DNA of 64,000 bases from Cristatella mucedo (taxonomy: Eukaryota; Bryozoa; Phylactolaemata; Cristatellidae). The stretch lies in assembly GCA_009760855.2 (NCBI GenBank), contig WPIO01000008.1:5518501-5582500 (forward strand), given 5' to 3'. The notes under the pieces are model-generated. The model did not search any database and was not told where the DNA came from. It saw only the letters and a list, made by a program, of their open reading frames with translations. A program made the position numbers and the translations under genes. Positions 51,780-63,425 of this stretch are shown one piece after another (within the stretch, counting starts at the first letter, position 1; every line of letters starts with the position of its first letter).

Positions 51780-53470
51780 GAATGTTATATTTAATGATAA
51801 TTGGGGCTTCGAACTGCCAATTTCTCTTCAAATTGCCGTGAATTGGGGTATTGGCCCGGGCCATTGCTGTCGATTGGCATTCAGTGCTCGCGATTGTACG
51901 TGCGCAATTAGTTGAAAGGATGTGATTGCACTTTAAACACAGTAGGCCGTGACAGGTAAGATAAACTTGATCTTGACCAAGTCGCTTTCCAGTGATTTGT
52001 GATGGATCATTATCGATTGCCTTACTTGCCCTGGCCATTGCTGTCGATTGCGATGAATTGCCCAACATTAAACGGTAAGAGCTGGTTGAGATGGTAGAAA
52101 GTATGTGATCGTGCAGTGAGATGTTACGTGGAATGAGAATTGGAGCTTGGTGCAGCCAATTTCTCATCGATTTGCCACGGTTGCTGTATTGGTCCCTGCC
52201 ATTGCTGTCAATTGCCGTGCATTGTTGACAATTAACGTGCAAAATAGCTTGAAAAACCTACGATTTTACTTTTAGCACAAAGAAATGTGAAATGCGATGA
52301 CAATTGGCACTTCGTGCAGCCAATTTGTGGTCGACTTGCCATGGATTGTAGTGGATTGCTGCTTCAAGCCGAGCCGTTGCCGTATTTTGCCATGCATTGC
52401 GCGAGATTGTACAAGCACGATTGCTTAAAATGATGAGGTTGACTTTAATCAGTTTGCTTAGTAACTTGGTCGCTGTGAGGCGGATTGCAACAGTTCGGCG
52501 GATTGATGTGGATTGCGGTATGGGACCGGGCCGTTGCAGTCGATTGCAATTAATTGCACTAGAACGCGTGTGCACACTGGAGCAACATTTTGTGGATGTA
52601 CATTGAACTGAGTCTAGTCATATATGCAATGTCAATTAAAGCTTCACGGTGGCAATTTGAGGATGATTTGCAGTGGAATAGAGTGGATTGGGATATTTTC
52701 CCAGGTCATTCCAGCGATTGCCTCTCATTGCCACAGTGCGAGGATGCACATTTTTCTTTACTTTACGTGGTTGTGCACACAGCAAGGTTAACTTAATATG
52801 CAATAAAACTGCAGCTCGGCGAAATCTGTTTCGATTTTTATTGGGTGGATTCGGTGGATTGAAGTGGATTGCCACGTTGGCCCGGGCTATTTCAGTCAAT
52901 TGCAGCACATCGCACGAGCACGGCCGTGCCAATGCAAGTGAAATTTTGTTAATGCAATTTTCGCAGAGTGTGCTTTCATATGCAATCAAAAAAGGAGCTT
53001 GTCGAACAGGATTTTCTTTCGTTGCACGGTGGAATGCAGTGGATTGTGGTGGATTGGAGTATTGGCCTGTGCCACTGCAATGTCATTTTAGTGGACTTCT
53101 TGAGAACGCGTGAGCGGAATCGCGCGAAACATTCTGGGTACATTGTACGTGTAGAGTAGTTTGATATTCCAAACTTTTTGGAGCTCTGTACAGTTTATTT
53201 GTGGTGGATTTGACAGGAACTAGAATGGATTTCGGTGGATTGCTGTGGATTTCGGTGCAGGCGTCCGGCGCCAAAGCTTATTTGCCTAAGCGCATGTTCG
53301 CTCGGTGACATGAAACTTGGTGGATATATTAAATCGAATGTGTGCTACAATATCAGCTCAACATTTGAGCTCGGCAACGCTAATGTCTGATCGATGTTAG
53401 CCTTAGTAGAGTGAGTGGATTGCCTTGGATTTCGGTAGATTGCGGTGGATTTTCGGTAATTCGTGGTTGG
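51780..53470. repeat. Decayed satellite, period about 170 bp
   Basis: The core (C)CATTGCTGTCGATTG recurs, with changes, at 51861, 52035, 52199, 52374, 52531, 52706, 52887 and 53072 (steps of 157-185 bp). It is usually preceded by TATTGGCCCGGG and by GTGGATTG pairs. The tail to 53470 keeps only GTGGATT motifs. The array abuts a LINE A copy. Confidence 0.75.
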
Positions 53471-56156
53471 TCTCGTGCCTATATCGACGCTCAAGAGCGA
53501 GCAGTCAGCTGCGACGCATATCGACGGGAGCGAAGCCGCTCTTCGTAGCGTCCTCCGCCGCCTCCTCCTCCGCCACCGCCGCCTGGCGACAGCACGAAGT
53601 CCCGGTCAGCGTGGCTTTGACACTCTCTTCTCATTCTGTGACATTTTGACATTCTTCCGAAAGAGGTTGCATCCTGCTCGGCCCGCTCGCCCACCGAAGA
53701 GCAAATCGCGCCGCCAAAGAGCTCCGATGTGCCGCTTCGCTGAGCAAAGCACGATGAGCCTCGCTCTCATCCTCGACGGCTATACACGGGCAGCATGGGA
53801 GCGAAGAGAGATTTCAAGCGTTGGCGCGAAGGTATTTACTGTCGTGCCGGGAATCTTTGCGCCTCAACGACGATGGGGAAAGTCAGTGCCATCCTGCTAC
53901 CGTAGTCTTCCAGCTCCTGCTCGTCGACTGCTCCGACAGCACAGACAGCGGCGGGGTGAGTCATCGGCTACTCTGACGCCACTTCCGCCATCACGAGATG
54001 CGCTAACCTGTCGTGCCTGTATCGTCGATGTCTCGGCGGATGCCCTTGAAATGGAGCTGTAAATGCAGAACAGCGGTTCTCGCCACCGGTCGACTAGGCC
54101 GACGTAAATTGACCGCTACTTGTCATCGAGAAACGCCTCTGACCCACCTCGAGCATTCCAAGAGCCTGACTAGCTTAAAAGGACCAAATCTGAATCGTCG
54201 AGCAAGGCTGCAATTACTGGGATTTTACGAGGCAGCATTCAGCTCCAGGCAGCTGCACTGGTCTTGAGGCGATAAGTCTGCAAATAAGTGCATTCATTGC
54301 CGCGCCGGAGGATTACGCTCTGCGTAGCGTCCAATGAAGCTAGCTTACAGAGCACGCTATCCGCTGCGGAATCGCCGAACCCGGCGGCGACTCGTCGCTG
54401 ATTCGTCGCTTGGACGTTCTTTGATTGGACGCTTTCTCTGCTCGCCGCGCGAAGCCGCTCGCTGCTGCTCTCGTCCTTTGCCCGCCTCCGACGTCCGCTT
54501 TGAGAGCCGAACGCTCCTAACAAGATGGCTGTGCGATGCCGCCTCCCCTTGTTATGTACCTTGCTTGTCAGCCCTTTGTAGGTCCGCCCTTTGTGTAGGT
54601 CAGGCGCGCTGCTATTCTTTTTCTTTTCTCTCGCCCTCGGCAGCTCTTTACGAGCTGCGCAGCAGCTCTGACATCAATCGCTTCGCCAGATACGTTTGCT
54701 CGGGACGCTGAACTTTGACGTCGCCAGGATCGAGGCTGCGTGGGGCTGCGGTTCGACCGAGTAGTCTCTTCATTTCAACCTCTCACTGTCTAAAGCGGAA
54801 AGAGAGGGTGAGGCAGCGCGGCGGCCTGAAGCGACACTAGTTCAGATAAGTGGACCCGGGGCAGAATAACGATGAACCTGGAATTGAGTGACCGGCACGG
54901 CTCGATAGGCAACCAGCGCAAATCTAGGAAATGGTGGATCTAAGAAAAAATATCATATTACACGGGTTTCAACATTATATAGACGTTTAAGGGTTAGCTG
55001 GATATTAAACACCACACGTTGGGCATGAGGATTTTGGAAATAGCGATAATAGGAGAACCAAATTGAATACCGATGTCTACTGACATTTGGATCGCCAAGG
55101 ATTGCCTAGTTCGTGAATCGAACCCATTATCTTGGTAATTATGTGCGAGCACTATATTGCCGCGCTAAAACACTGAGTCAAATTCTGATTGATACTCCCA
55201 AGCTAGCTTTGTCGCAAACGTAGACATGGCTTTACGCATAGACATAAATATAGCCACTTCGGTGCACCCGGGGAGACTCCCGCGTAATCACTCATTGGCG
55301 ATGTATGACATTAAATATACAAATTGCAAAAGTTGCCAAAACGTCAAGCCTTGCAATTGCAGCGCCGCATGTCTTTCGTGGGTCCTCATTAGAATATTTT
55401 ATTGTTATATTTTTCGCCATAGGGCCCATCGAGGTCGAGTAAAAAAGGCCTAAACCAGACAATATTCGATAGCGGAACGACTAATGGCTTACGTAATAAT
55501 TCATAATTACTTCAAGAGCAGCCGCTCTAGGACTGTGCAGGCAATGTAAAATGAAGGGTTTCGAAAACCCTCCTCAAAATCAAGACCTGCCTTTTAAATT
55601 AGGTGTCTGGCATGTGCCACTGATATACTGGAGGGAAAACACCACACACAAGGGTCGTCGGAATGTGTTCTGTGCTGCACTGACGCCCTGCAACATCATC
55701 GCTTCACGTCATTTCCTGTTGTAATTGTTAACTTCATTTGCACTTCGGAACAGGATGAAAGCTCGAGACGCGGAAGGCTCATAAGATCTCCAAAGAGTGA
55801 GAAAAATTTCCCCTAGTTTTTGTCAAAAGCCGAGCCTTGTTAGTGCTTTTTACGTTCTTTTCCTGGTGAAATATTACAAGCACACTTGCAATCTACGTTT
55901 TGATCACTGCTGCTACCGAGAAAGCGACGGGCAGAACGGGTCCGTCCGTGTCAATGGAAAATGCGCAGATCCAGAGACTCGCCAACGCTCGTCTGCGCGC
56001 GGACGCGTGTCGCCTGCTTCGAGATGGCGGCGACCTTGGTCAGACGGGCGAGTCTTGGGTAGGCGGATACGGACTCGGTCCGTGCCTCGCTCAATTTGAA
56101 TAGGTTTTTACGTTCGGATCAGTAAATCAACACGATGCAAAGTCTGCACGCAACAA
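53471..56156. other. Unassigned, partly GC-rich stretch
   Basis: 53.5-54.7 kb is GC-rich with overlapping open frames on both strands and no domain. A short plus frame at 55900-56103 (ENAQIQRLANARLRADACRL) is unrecognised. Confidence 0.4.
55095..55185 (-). mobile_element. tRNA-like SINE head, fragment
   Basis: The complement of GTGAATCGAACCCATTATC is a good B box (GGGTTCGATTCAC), with an A box-like stretch on the far side. The tail is not recognised. Confidence 0.35.
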
Positions 56157-56363
56157 TTGGTTTACTCACTCAACGGTTGTCAGCACCTGACAAATCGTTC
56201 ATTGATTGCCGCTTGGATGTTCGCAGTAATTTTTAGCGGCATTGGCACAATTATTGCATTTGGCTCTGGAGTTCTTTTTATTGGAATCCGATGGTCTCAA
56301 TACGTGGAGAAAAAAGTCTGCTTCCTCGGTTGCGAGAATTCTGGAATGAGGACTCGTGAATGA
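56157..56363 (+). CDS. Short open frame with one membrane-like segment, unrecognised
   Basis: The frame contains SLIAAWMFAVIFSGIGTII and AFGSGVLFIGIRW, a hydrophobic stretch of about 30 residues followed by charged residues (SQYVEKKV). A CAG at 56177-56179 could be an acceptor. There is no clear start codon or donor. It could be a stray exon, a pseudogene or chance. Confidence 0.2.
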   Translation: MVYSLNGCQHLTNRSLIAAWMFAVIFSGIGTIIAFGSGVLFIGIRWSQYVEKKVCFLGCENSGMRTRE

Positions 56364-56828
56364 GAAGCTGGATGTGTGCGGCAGTGTGAAAGCTCAATAT
56401 CGCCACTGGGTTCTCAAAAATCCCCGACGAACTCAAGATTAAAAATCTCGATTTTTTTCTCTGGCTGTAAGTTACTGAAGCACTGTCCGGCTGCAGACAA
56501 ATCACTACCTGGATAATGCAACAAAAAAATCTCTGTCTCGGCCCTTTACATATGCTGAAAGGGCCATTATTTTCTTCGCTATCGACTGAAATGGTGCTCT
56601 CTTATTTCTAAGCCGTAACAATTGATCTTAACCTAACTGCTAAGCTAATTTGATGCCGTACCTTCGCGATCTTCGCTCTAGGTTTCGGCCTTTCGAATAG
56701 TTTCACACGACTTGAGAAGCTGCTGGTGTGTAACTCGAGGATGAAAGCATGGATCGCTAACCAAACATGATTTGCCGAATAAAACTATGCTCAGCTGCAG
56801 CTGCTACTGCTGCTTCAATTACCCACAG

Positions 56829-56931
56829 TCTATTTCTCTCTCGCTCTCTGCTTTCGCTCTCTCTGTCTCTCTGTCTTTCTGTCTCTCTGTCTGTCTCTCG
56901 CTGTCTCTCTCTCTCTCTCTCTGTCTCACTC

Positions 56932-57013
<82 letters not shown>
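56829..57013. repeat. CT-rich microsatellite
   Basis: CTCTCTGTCT mixtures passing into about 65 bp of pure CT. Confidence 0.95.
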
Positions 57014-57015
<2 letters not shown>

Positions 57016-57173
57016 TAGTTAGCTATCCATTTGAGTACCTTCTATTTGAGTCTCTAGCTATCTATATATTTTTCTATCAACCCCACTATTTATCCATATA
57101 TCTCTTTTTCCTTTCACTTTTTCTACGTGTGGCCATGCTAACGTTTACCCTGTTTGTAGTGCAATCTTGTGTT

Positions 57174-57350
57174 AAATAAAATAATAAATCCTAGCTGATT
57201 AAACAGCCTCTTTTTTATAGCGACAGAAGAGCCTTTACGGTTATCACCACTGCTTGCAGTAGCGATAAAGGATCGTCCACCCCAGGAATCGAGCCCACGA
57301 CCTCGGGACCGAGGTCTCGAAAGCAACCGCCTTACCTAGTGTGCTGTTAA
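57174..57350 (-). mobile_element. tRNA-derived SINE S1
   Basis: Reverse copy: TAGCGACAGAAGAGCC body, GGAATCGAGCCCACGACC B-box complement, and AACCGCCTTACCTAGTGTGC A-box complement. Confidence 0.75.
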
Positions 57351-58084
57351 AGTATTAATTTGTACAAGAGCTACAAGACGAATGAGATTTAATAAGCTTC
57401 CTTGAAAGACTCTCCATTTTAATCTTTTTATGCATCTATCTACTCTAAATCCCTGCACTAATTGCCACAAAAAGAGTAGTCTCGGCAGATAGAATCAGTT
57501 ATTGCGCTTATGCTGGCAAACCGGAAGCTGCGGCACTGTTTCTTGCTCGAGGGAAAACTCTTTTTAGTGTCCAGTGCCGCGGCAGACAGACAGCGGTCAT
57601 TCTGTATTTTGAAGTGCATAAAGCAGCAGTCCATCAATCCAGCTACGAAATTCCGCATCCAGCTGGATTCGAATCTGGGGCACGAGATTGCAAATCCGTG
57701 ACACAATATTCGCTTCGAAACCACGGCGTACCCCGCCTTGACGTGTACTAAGGAAACGCTGTACAGCCTCGCGGCTCTGGATTACTCGCTTAATCCCAGT
57801 ATCTATCAACTGATTCAAGCCGCACCGAATCTCCTTGGTTGCTTCCTCGTCAATCTTCCTCGTCAATCCTCCAGACGACGGTTGCCACTCTCGGTCACGA
57901 ACCAGCTCAGCCTAAGCCAACGTAGAGCACCAGAGCATCAGATCTGCAGCTCTGGTGCGTCAGATTAGACGCGCCAGAGTGGAGTTATCAGCTCTTCAGG
58001 TCATGGATAGGAGCAGGGCTAAGGCGCTCGCACTTAGTGACGCATTTAATTAGCATGCTATGACAGGTCTCGCGTCAGCCATTC
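57351..58084. other. Unassigned stretch with small hairpins
   Basis: A 10-bp perfect inverted repeat (57927-57936 and 57949-57958) lies here. No gene is recognised. Confidence 0.45.
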
Positions 58085-58612
58085 TTATCGCTAAAAAAGA
58101 CACTTGAATGACTAGAGGCCTCGCAACAATATACTGTTCCATCAGTTCGCGGTCGGATGCTGCAACAGAGCGTTGCAATCGGGATTTGTAGCAAACCAGT
58201 CCACAGAAATCTACCGCCAGAGCAATACCTATCTGGGTAAGGCATCTCCGTCGGTTCTCCTAGATCTCGCAGCAGCGTCGACCCAACTGACCACCACAGC
58301 CGGCTGCAGCGCCTCTCGACACGGCTACGTAACAGTGTTACAGCACAGATCTGACTCAAGACCTATCTGAGTGAGAGTCGTCAGAAAGTCGATGCGAATG
58401 ACCGTGGGGCACTTGTTTCGTGGTTAAGGTGCTCGCCCGACCAAGATCAAGGTGAATGCGTTTGATGACCGAGCACGTGGGCTTGAGCCCCGTGACGCCT
58501 GAATAGCGATTATGTTCTCTTGGGGTGCTACACAAATAAATTATATAATTAAGTACACGGTCCCTCAGGGTTCGGTGTTAGGCCTCTACACCAGCGACAA
58601 CCCAGAAAGTAA
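58085..58612 (+). mobile_element. CR1/L2-type LINE fragment split by a SINE
   Basis: Plus-strand LQSGFVANQSTE and SVLLDLAAAST, then KTYLSESRQK, are worn reverse transcriptase motifs. After a SINE insertion (58408-58545) the frame resumes as YTVPQGSVLGLYTS. Many lesions. Confidence 0.65.
58408..58545 (+). mobile_element. SINE S2 with LINE-type tail, inside a LINE fragment
   Basis: tRNA-like head (GTGGTTAAGGTGCTCGCC; B box GTGGGCTTGAGCCCCG) joined to a tail resembling the LINE A 3' end (ACGCCTGAATAGCG, then TCTCTTGGGGTGCTACACAA). Confidence 0.6.
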
Positions 58613-58757
58613 GGTGCTCGCTCTTTACGACCGACGTCGTGGGTTCGAATCCTGCAGTGGGCGATCCTTCCTTGCCAGCTGAAAGCGGTGGCGATAGTTG
58701 TTAAGGCTCTTCTGCCGCTATAAAATGAGGCTGTTAATACAGCTACTCCTTTTTATA
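58605..58757 (+). mobile_element. tRNA-derived SINE S1, 5'-truncated
   Basis: B box GTGGGTTCGAATCCTGCAG, GGGCGATCCTTCC and GTTAAGGCTCTTCTGCCGC. It abuts the first GC-rich duplicated unit. Confidence 0.75.
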
Positions 58758-59157
58758 GGCACGTAAAGCACTTCGCCGCCGTCGCACGAAGTGCTCTTTG
58801 ATGAGAAAACGTACCTATCTTTAGACATGGACGCTGGTCATTGCTGCCTGGTTCTTTGGTATTCAGCAAGCCGGCGTTCGTTAGCGCTACGCATGTGCAA
58901 GCGGTTAACCTCGCTTTTAAGACTTCGCTGGCATTTTTCGTTAGTCCGCAACGTCTGTGCATTATTCTACGAACAGTGCCATATATAAGAATTAGTTTGT
59001 CTGAGGCAAACTTTTCAAGCACGCCCCGAGGCCTCGCGAAGCGACACTTCGCCCTGCTCTGGCCTGATGCAATCACCGGCTGCTAGAGCGAGGCGTCGTG
59101 ACGTGGCAGGCGAACTCGAGCTCTGCTTTGGCATCGAGCTAAACTCACCGCGTAATG

Positions 59158-59515
59158 CAGTGTAATGTAACTTAATGTAATGTATCTCCGTCAGTAACTC
59201 CGCAAAGCCACAAAGACTGTGTGGATGTTACGCGGGAGAGTTTTCTATAGCGAACTCACACTCTAGGCCCCTTTCGGTACGCATTGGGTAGCCAGAAGAT
59301 TTCATCTCACGAAACAAAAAAAGAAATTGGGAAGCACAGGAGAGCAGTTTAGAAAGTAGCAAAATGAGGAAGTAGCTGCTCAGGGTGGCTGGAAATGATT
59401 CACCATAGTCGGCAGCTGGAGAGTAGCTGTCGCTACTTGAGAGTTGTGGGAGTGAGTTCCGCATTCCAAGACCTGTAGAGTTAAAGCTTCTGTCGCCAAC
59501 GGTCTTTAGTCGTGC
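59158..59515 (-). mobile_element. LINE B 3' fragment within the GC-rich duplicated unit
   Basis: TAATGTAACTTAATGTAATG tail followed by the LINE B 3' UTR and protein end (KTVGDRSFNSTGLGM). The second copy of the host unit lacks this insertion at the matching place (about 62739). Confidence 0.8.
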
Positions 59516-60496
59516 GCTACAGCTGCACCTGGCTAGCAGCGGCGGGCGCATGGTTGTTTTCGGATATCCATCTCTAATGAGTTAACAATCGTTGCCCTTA
59601 TTATTAATTGCCTGCGAAACGAGATTGCAGCCGGCTGAATGTACGTCAGCCAGACGCTTATGTCGCCTGCGCCAGAATTCCCCCGAGCCTCTTTGATTGG
59701 CAGGTTAACTAATCGCGACAGGCTCGCGCACCTCTGCGACGGCAAGGTGCTCTAGCCGCGAGCCGGCGAGACGCTCTCCCCCCAACCCCCGGGCGGAGGA
59801 GGCTCCGCTCGTGTGTCCGCACGCGCTCGCACTCGAAGAGCTACTACAAAGTAGGACTTCGCTCGCCTGCGTTGGGCACATCCGGGCAAACGGACCGACG
59901 GGCAGATTGCTCTGTCGCACCTCGCTCCTCCTGCGCCATGGCAAACGCTTGCTCGCACTGCGCCAGCAGAGGAGCGTCGGCACCGTTCGCTCTGTTCATT
60001 GCGCCGCTCGCCCGAGATAAAGTGCTCTTGGTGGGCGCTAGGACCGCGCCGCCGAGCGGAATGTCCCGAACTACTAGAGGCCGCATGGCGGAGCCATGCT
60101 GGTCGCGATGCCTGGGCAGGAAATTCGCAGCAGCTTTGTCTACCTGAAAGCATTCGCTGCCCAATCTGGACATTCGCTGCCCGATCGTGACATTCGCTGC
60201 CCGAAGAGAGGAGAGCCTCCCTCGAAGCCCATGCGACCCAATTTTCTTGCAACGCATTGGATTAGCTCCACTTCTGTTGGCATTCTCATGCTATCGATTC
60301 GGGTTGTCTTATTTATGCCTTATTTATTCTCTTATTTGTGCATTCCTGTTCAGAAGTGAGGCCAGACGTTTTTCAGAAATATGGTGTCCACAACTGTACC
60401 AAGAATCAGGCCGTGCCTTTTTCTTCTGGGTACCTTTCCTCCGGAAGGGGATTAATCCCGCAACCGTGCTGATGATCTTCGATGGGGCAGTGCCTC

Positions 60497-60509
60497 TCTC
60501 TCTCTCTTT

Positions 60510-60608
<99 letters not shown>

Positions 60609-60609
60609 C
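60497..60609. repeat. CT microsatellite
   Basis: About 110 bp of CT with two interruptions. It lies in the stretch that separates parts of the first GC-rich unit. Confidence 0.95.
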
Positions 60610-61051
60610 ATCTTGCGATTTCTTACGAGAGCCACTCACTGAAGAAGCCCGCACGGAGGAGGCGGCCTTCGAATTTTGAACGAGCGACTCGCTAGGGCGC
60701 CCTAAGATGGCGGCTAATCCTGTTTTCGTGGCGATGCCAGAGCCGAGCGGCTGCCAGAGGTTTGCAGTGCCGGGCATTTCCGCAGGACTAGGTACAGCGA
60801 GCGGTGCATGCTCTTGATCGACAAGCAACAAAAGCTCTGGCCTTTTTCTTATCAGCTCCCGCCAAGCTCGCAAGTGTACCAGCGGGTGGCTATGCTGCTG
60901 AGCTAGCACAATTGTAAAATAGCGGCTTCCGTTTCGACCAACAAGCTGATAAATAGAATGGGTCCGCTGTGTCTGTACAGTTGTACTGGCTGACTCGGAG
61001 TAAGGGGACAGTAAAAGTGGTAACACATCGATATTGCGCCACCGTCGCTGC

Positions 61052-61585
61052 GCAAGTGTAATGTAATGTAACGTATCAACGTCTGCAACTCCACAAAGCC
61101 ATAGAAACTTGTGGGTCTAACGCAGGAAAGTTTTTCATAGCGCACTCAAAGCCTATGTGGCTTTTGGCACGCATTCGGTAGCCAACAGACTTCATTCGCC
61201 AAACGCAACAATGAGAACGTGGCAAGTATAGCTGAGTCAGGGGAGCAGTTGAGAGTTGTAGTGAGCAGCATAGAAGTAGCAGCTCAGGACTACTGGAAAG
61301 GATTGCAATAGTCGGCCGTGGGAGAGTAGATTTCATTGCGTGAGAATAGTTTTGGCAGTGAGCTCCACAGTCTAGGACCTGCAAAGCTAAAGCTTCTGCC
61401 ACTAGCGGTCTTTAAGTCGAGGAACGAAGCATCTAATTAATTGTCCATACAGAACGACGTGAGGGCACGAGGAGGCTGAAACTGGTGCAGCAGTTCAGCT
61501 AGGCATGAAGGAGCAGAGCTGTGGCGGGGCTTGCAGTTCCGAGTAAGAACTTCGCTCGGTGTCTGTTGATCAACTAGCAGCCTAG
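61052..61585 (-). mobile_element. LINE B 3' fragment
   Basis: TAATGTAATGTAACGTATC tail, then the family 3' UTR and the carboxyl coding region on the minus strand, worn by stops and frameshifts. Confidence 0.75.
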
Positions 61586-61689
61586 TCGTTAAAATTCAGG
61601 AGCAGCGAATAATATTTCCCCGGCTACCATGTCGAGGCGCTTCAATTAATTGATGAGCGGAGGGCTTTGAGCTCTGCGAGTTTCCAACT

Positions 61690-61865
61690 TCAAGCGGCGC
61701 CTCGAGGGGAGCCTCGGGGCCCCTCCGGGGGGGGGGTGCGCCTCGAGGGGAGCCTCGGGGGCCCCTCTAGGGGGGTGCGCTTCGCGTCCTAAATACAAGG
61801 GAACTCCTTCAGCTTGCCCAGAGCTGAAAGGTCGTACAAGCCCGAGCCGTGTACTGTAGTTTGAC
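61690..61865 (+). repeat. GC cap plus AGGGAACTCC block, copy 1
   Basis: GGCGCCTCGAGGGGAGCCTC occurs twice (about 61696 and 61738, the second with TGCGCC), followed by CTAAATACAAGGGAACTCCT, then CAGAGCTGA and CGTACAAGCCCGAG. Confidence 0.75.
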
Positions 61866-62094
61866 ATTCTTCCTAGGGGCGGGCACGCGACACCATTCAG
61901 AACGCCGAAGCGAGCTCAAAGACGTCTATTCACACGGACGCCGCAGCATTCCAGTACGCGACTGCCGTGCCCGGCGTCCTCGACGTAACTCCCCGGGCTT
62001 TCGCAGCCTGTTACTTATACATCACAGTCATAAATCACAACAGCCCATAAACCAAGGACAGCCTCATAATCTCAAAATAGCCACAGTTTTCATC

Positions 62095-62250
62095 CGTCGA
62101 GCGGCGCCTCGGGGGGGCCTCGGGGGCCCCAGGAGGGGAGCCTCGCGTGGGGCCTCCTGCGAGGGCGCCTCGCGTCCTAAATATAAGGGAACTCCTTCCG
62201 CTTGCCCAGAGCTGAACGTTCGTACAAGCCCGAGTCATATACTATTCTTG
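62095..62250 (+). repeat. GC cap plus AGGGAACTCC block, copy 2
   Basis: GAGCGGCGCCTCGGGGG, then CTAAATATAAGGGAACTCCT, CAGAGCTGAACG and CGTACAAGCCCGAG. The TAAATATAAGG is TATA-like. Confidence 0.75.
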
Positions 62251-62344
62251 CTGTACGTTTGGCCGTCTCTAGACCTCCTATCAGTTACTATTGTTGTGCT
62301 CTGTCCGCAAGACGAGGTTCTGTCGTGCGGTAACGCTGGAGCTG

Positions 62345-63425
62345 GGCACGTACAGCACTTCGCTGCTGTCGCATGAAGTGCTCTTTGCTGAGAAAACTTA
62401 CTTGCTATCTTTAAATATGAACGCTGTTCATTGCTGCCTGGTTCCGCTATCTTCAGCATACCGGCATGCGTTAGCGCTGCTGCGCTTGTGCAAGCCATTA
62501 ACTTCGCTTTTTAGGCGTCGCCGGCATTTTCGTGAGTCCGCAACGTCTGTGCAGCATCCTACGAACAAGGCAGTAAATATGAATTTGCTTGCCCGAGGGA
62601 AACTTTTCAAGGACGCGCCGAGGCCTCGCGAAGCGACACTTCGCCCTGCTCCGGGCCGGACGAAATCGCAGCTGCTAGAGCGAGGCTTCGTGACGCGGCA
62701 GGCGACCATGAGCTCTGCCTTGGCATCGAGCTAAACTCATCGCGTGTTGCAGCTGCACCTGGCTAGCAACGGTCGGCAGATAATTGTCTTCGGATATCCA
62801 TCTCTAATGAGCTAACAATCGTCTCCCGTATTATTGATAACCTGCGAAATGAGATTGCAGCCGGCTGAATGTACATCACTTAAACGTAAGTCTGTCAGAC
62901 GCTTATGTCGCCTGCGCCAGGACTACCCCGAGCCTCTTTGATTGGCAGGCTAACTAATCGTGACAGGCTCGCGCACCTCTGCGACGGCAAGGTGCTCTAG
63001 CCGCGCTCCGGCGCGACGCTCCCCCCAACCCCCGGACGGAGGAGGCTCCGCTCGTGTGTCCGCACGCGCTCGCACTCGAAGAGCTACTACAAAGTAGGAC
63101 TTCGCTCGCCTGCGTTGGGCACATCCGGGCAAACGGACCGACGGGCAGATTGCTCTGTCGCACCTCCTTCCTCCTGAATGTCCCGAGCTGCTAGAGGCCG
63201 CACGGCGGAGCCATGCTGGTCGCGACGCCTGGGCAGGAAATTCGCAGCAGCTTTCTCTACCTGAAAGCTTGGCGGCAGCATTCGCTGCCCGATCACGACA
63301 TTCGCTTCCCGGCGGAAGCTGCTCTCCAATCGCGTCGTTACAATTCAAGAGCTGCGAATAGTAGTCTGGCAGTCGCAATCTGCAGGCGCTTCATTTACAC
63401 GGCAGCGAGCGGAGGGGGCGTGGAG
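62345..63425 (+). repeat. GC-rich duplicated unit, copy 2
   Basis: An uninterrupted copy of the same unit without the LINE B insertions. At 62965-63165 it is nearly identical to 59723-59925. It ends with a GC-rich cap at 63430. Confidence 0.8.

Larger units (their letters stand above)
58757..61690 (+). repeat. GC-rich duplicated unit, copy 1 (interrupted)
   Basis: Parts 58757-59150, 59515-60210 and 61590-61690 match copy 2 in the same order: GCACTTCGCCGCCGTCGCA, then CAGCTGCACCTGGCTAGCA, then GGAGGAGGCTCCGCTCGTGT, then AATTCAGGAGCAGCGAATA. LINE B fragments and other sequence split it. No coding frame is shared intact between copies. Confidence 0.8.

Noticed and set aside
56767-57179. Ser-Leu-rich frames
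   Set aside because: Translations of the CT repeat.
60324-61026. Arg-Glu and Ser-Leu frames
   Set aside because: Translations of the CT/GA repeat; the rest of the 206-codon frame has no domain.
62291-62734. 147-codon plus frame in GC-rich unit copy 2
   Set aside because: The matching part of copy 1 (58.76-59.1 kb) does not keep the same frame open, so it is unlikely to be coding.
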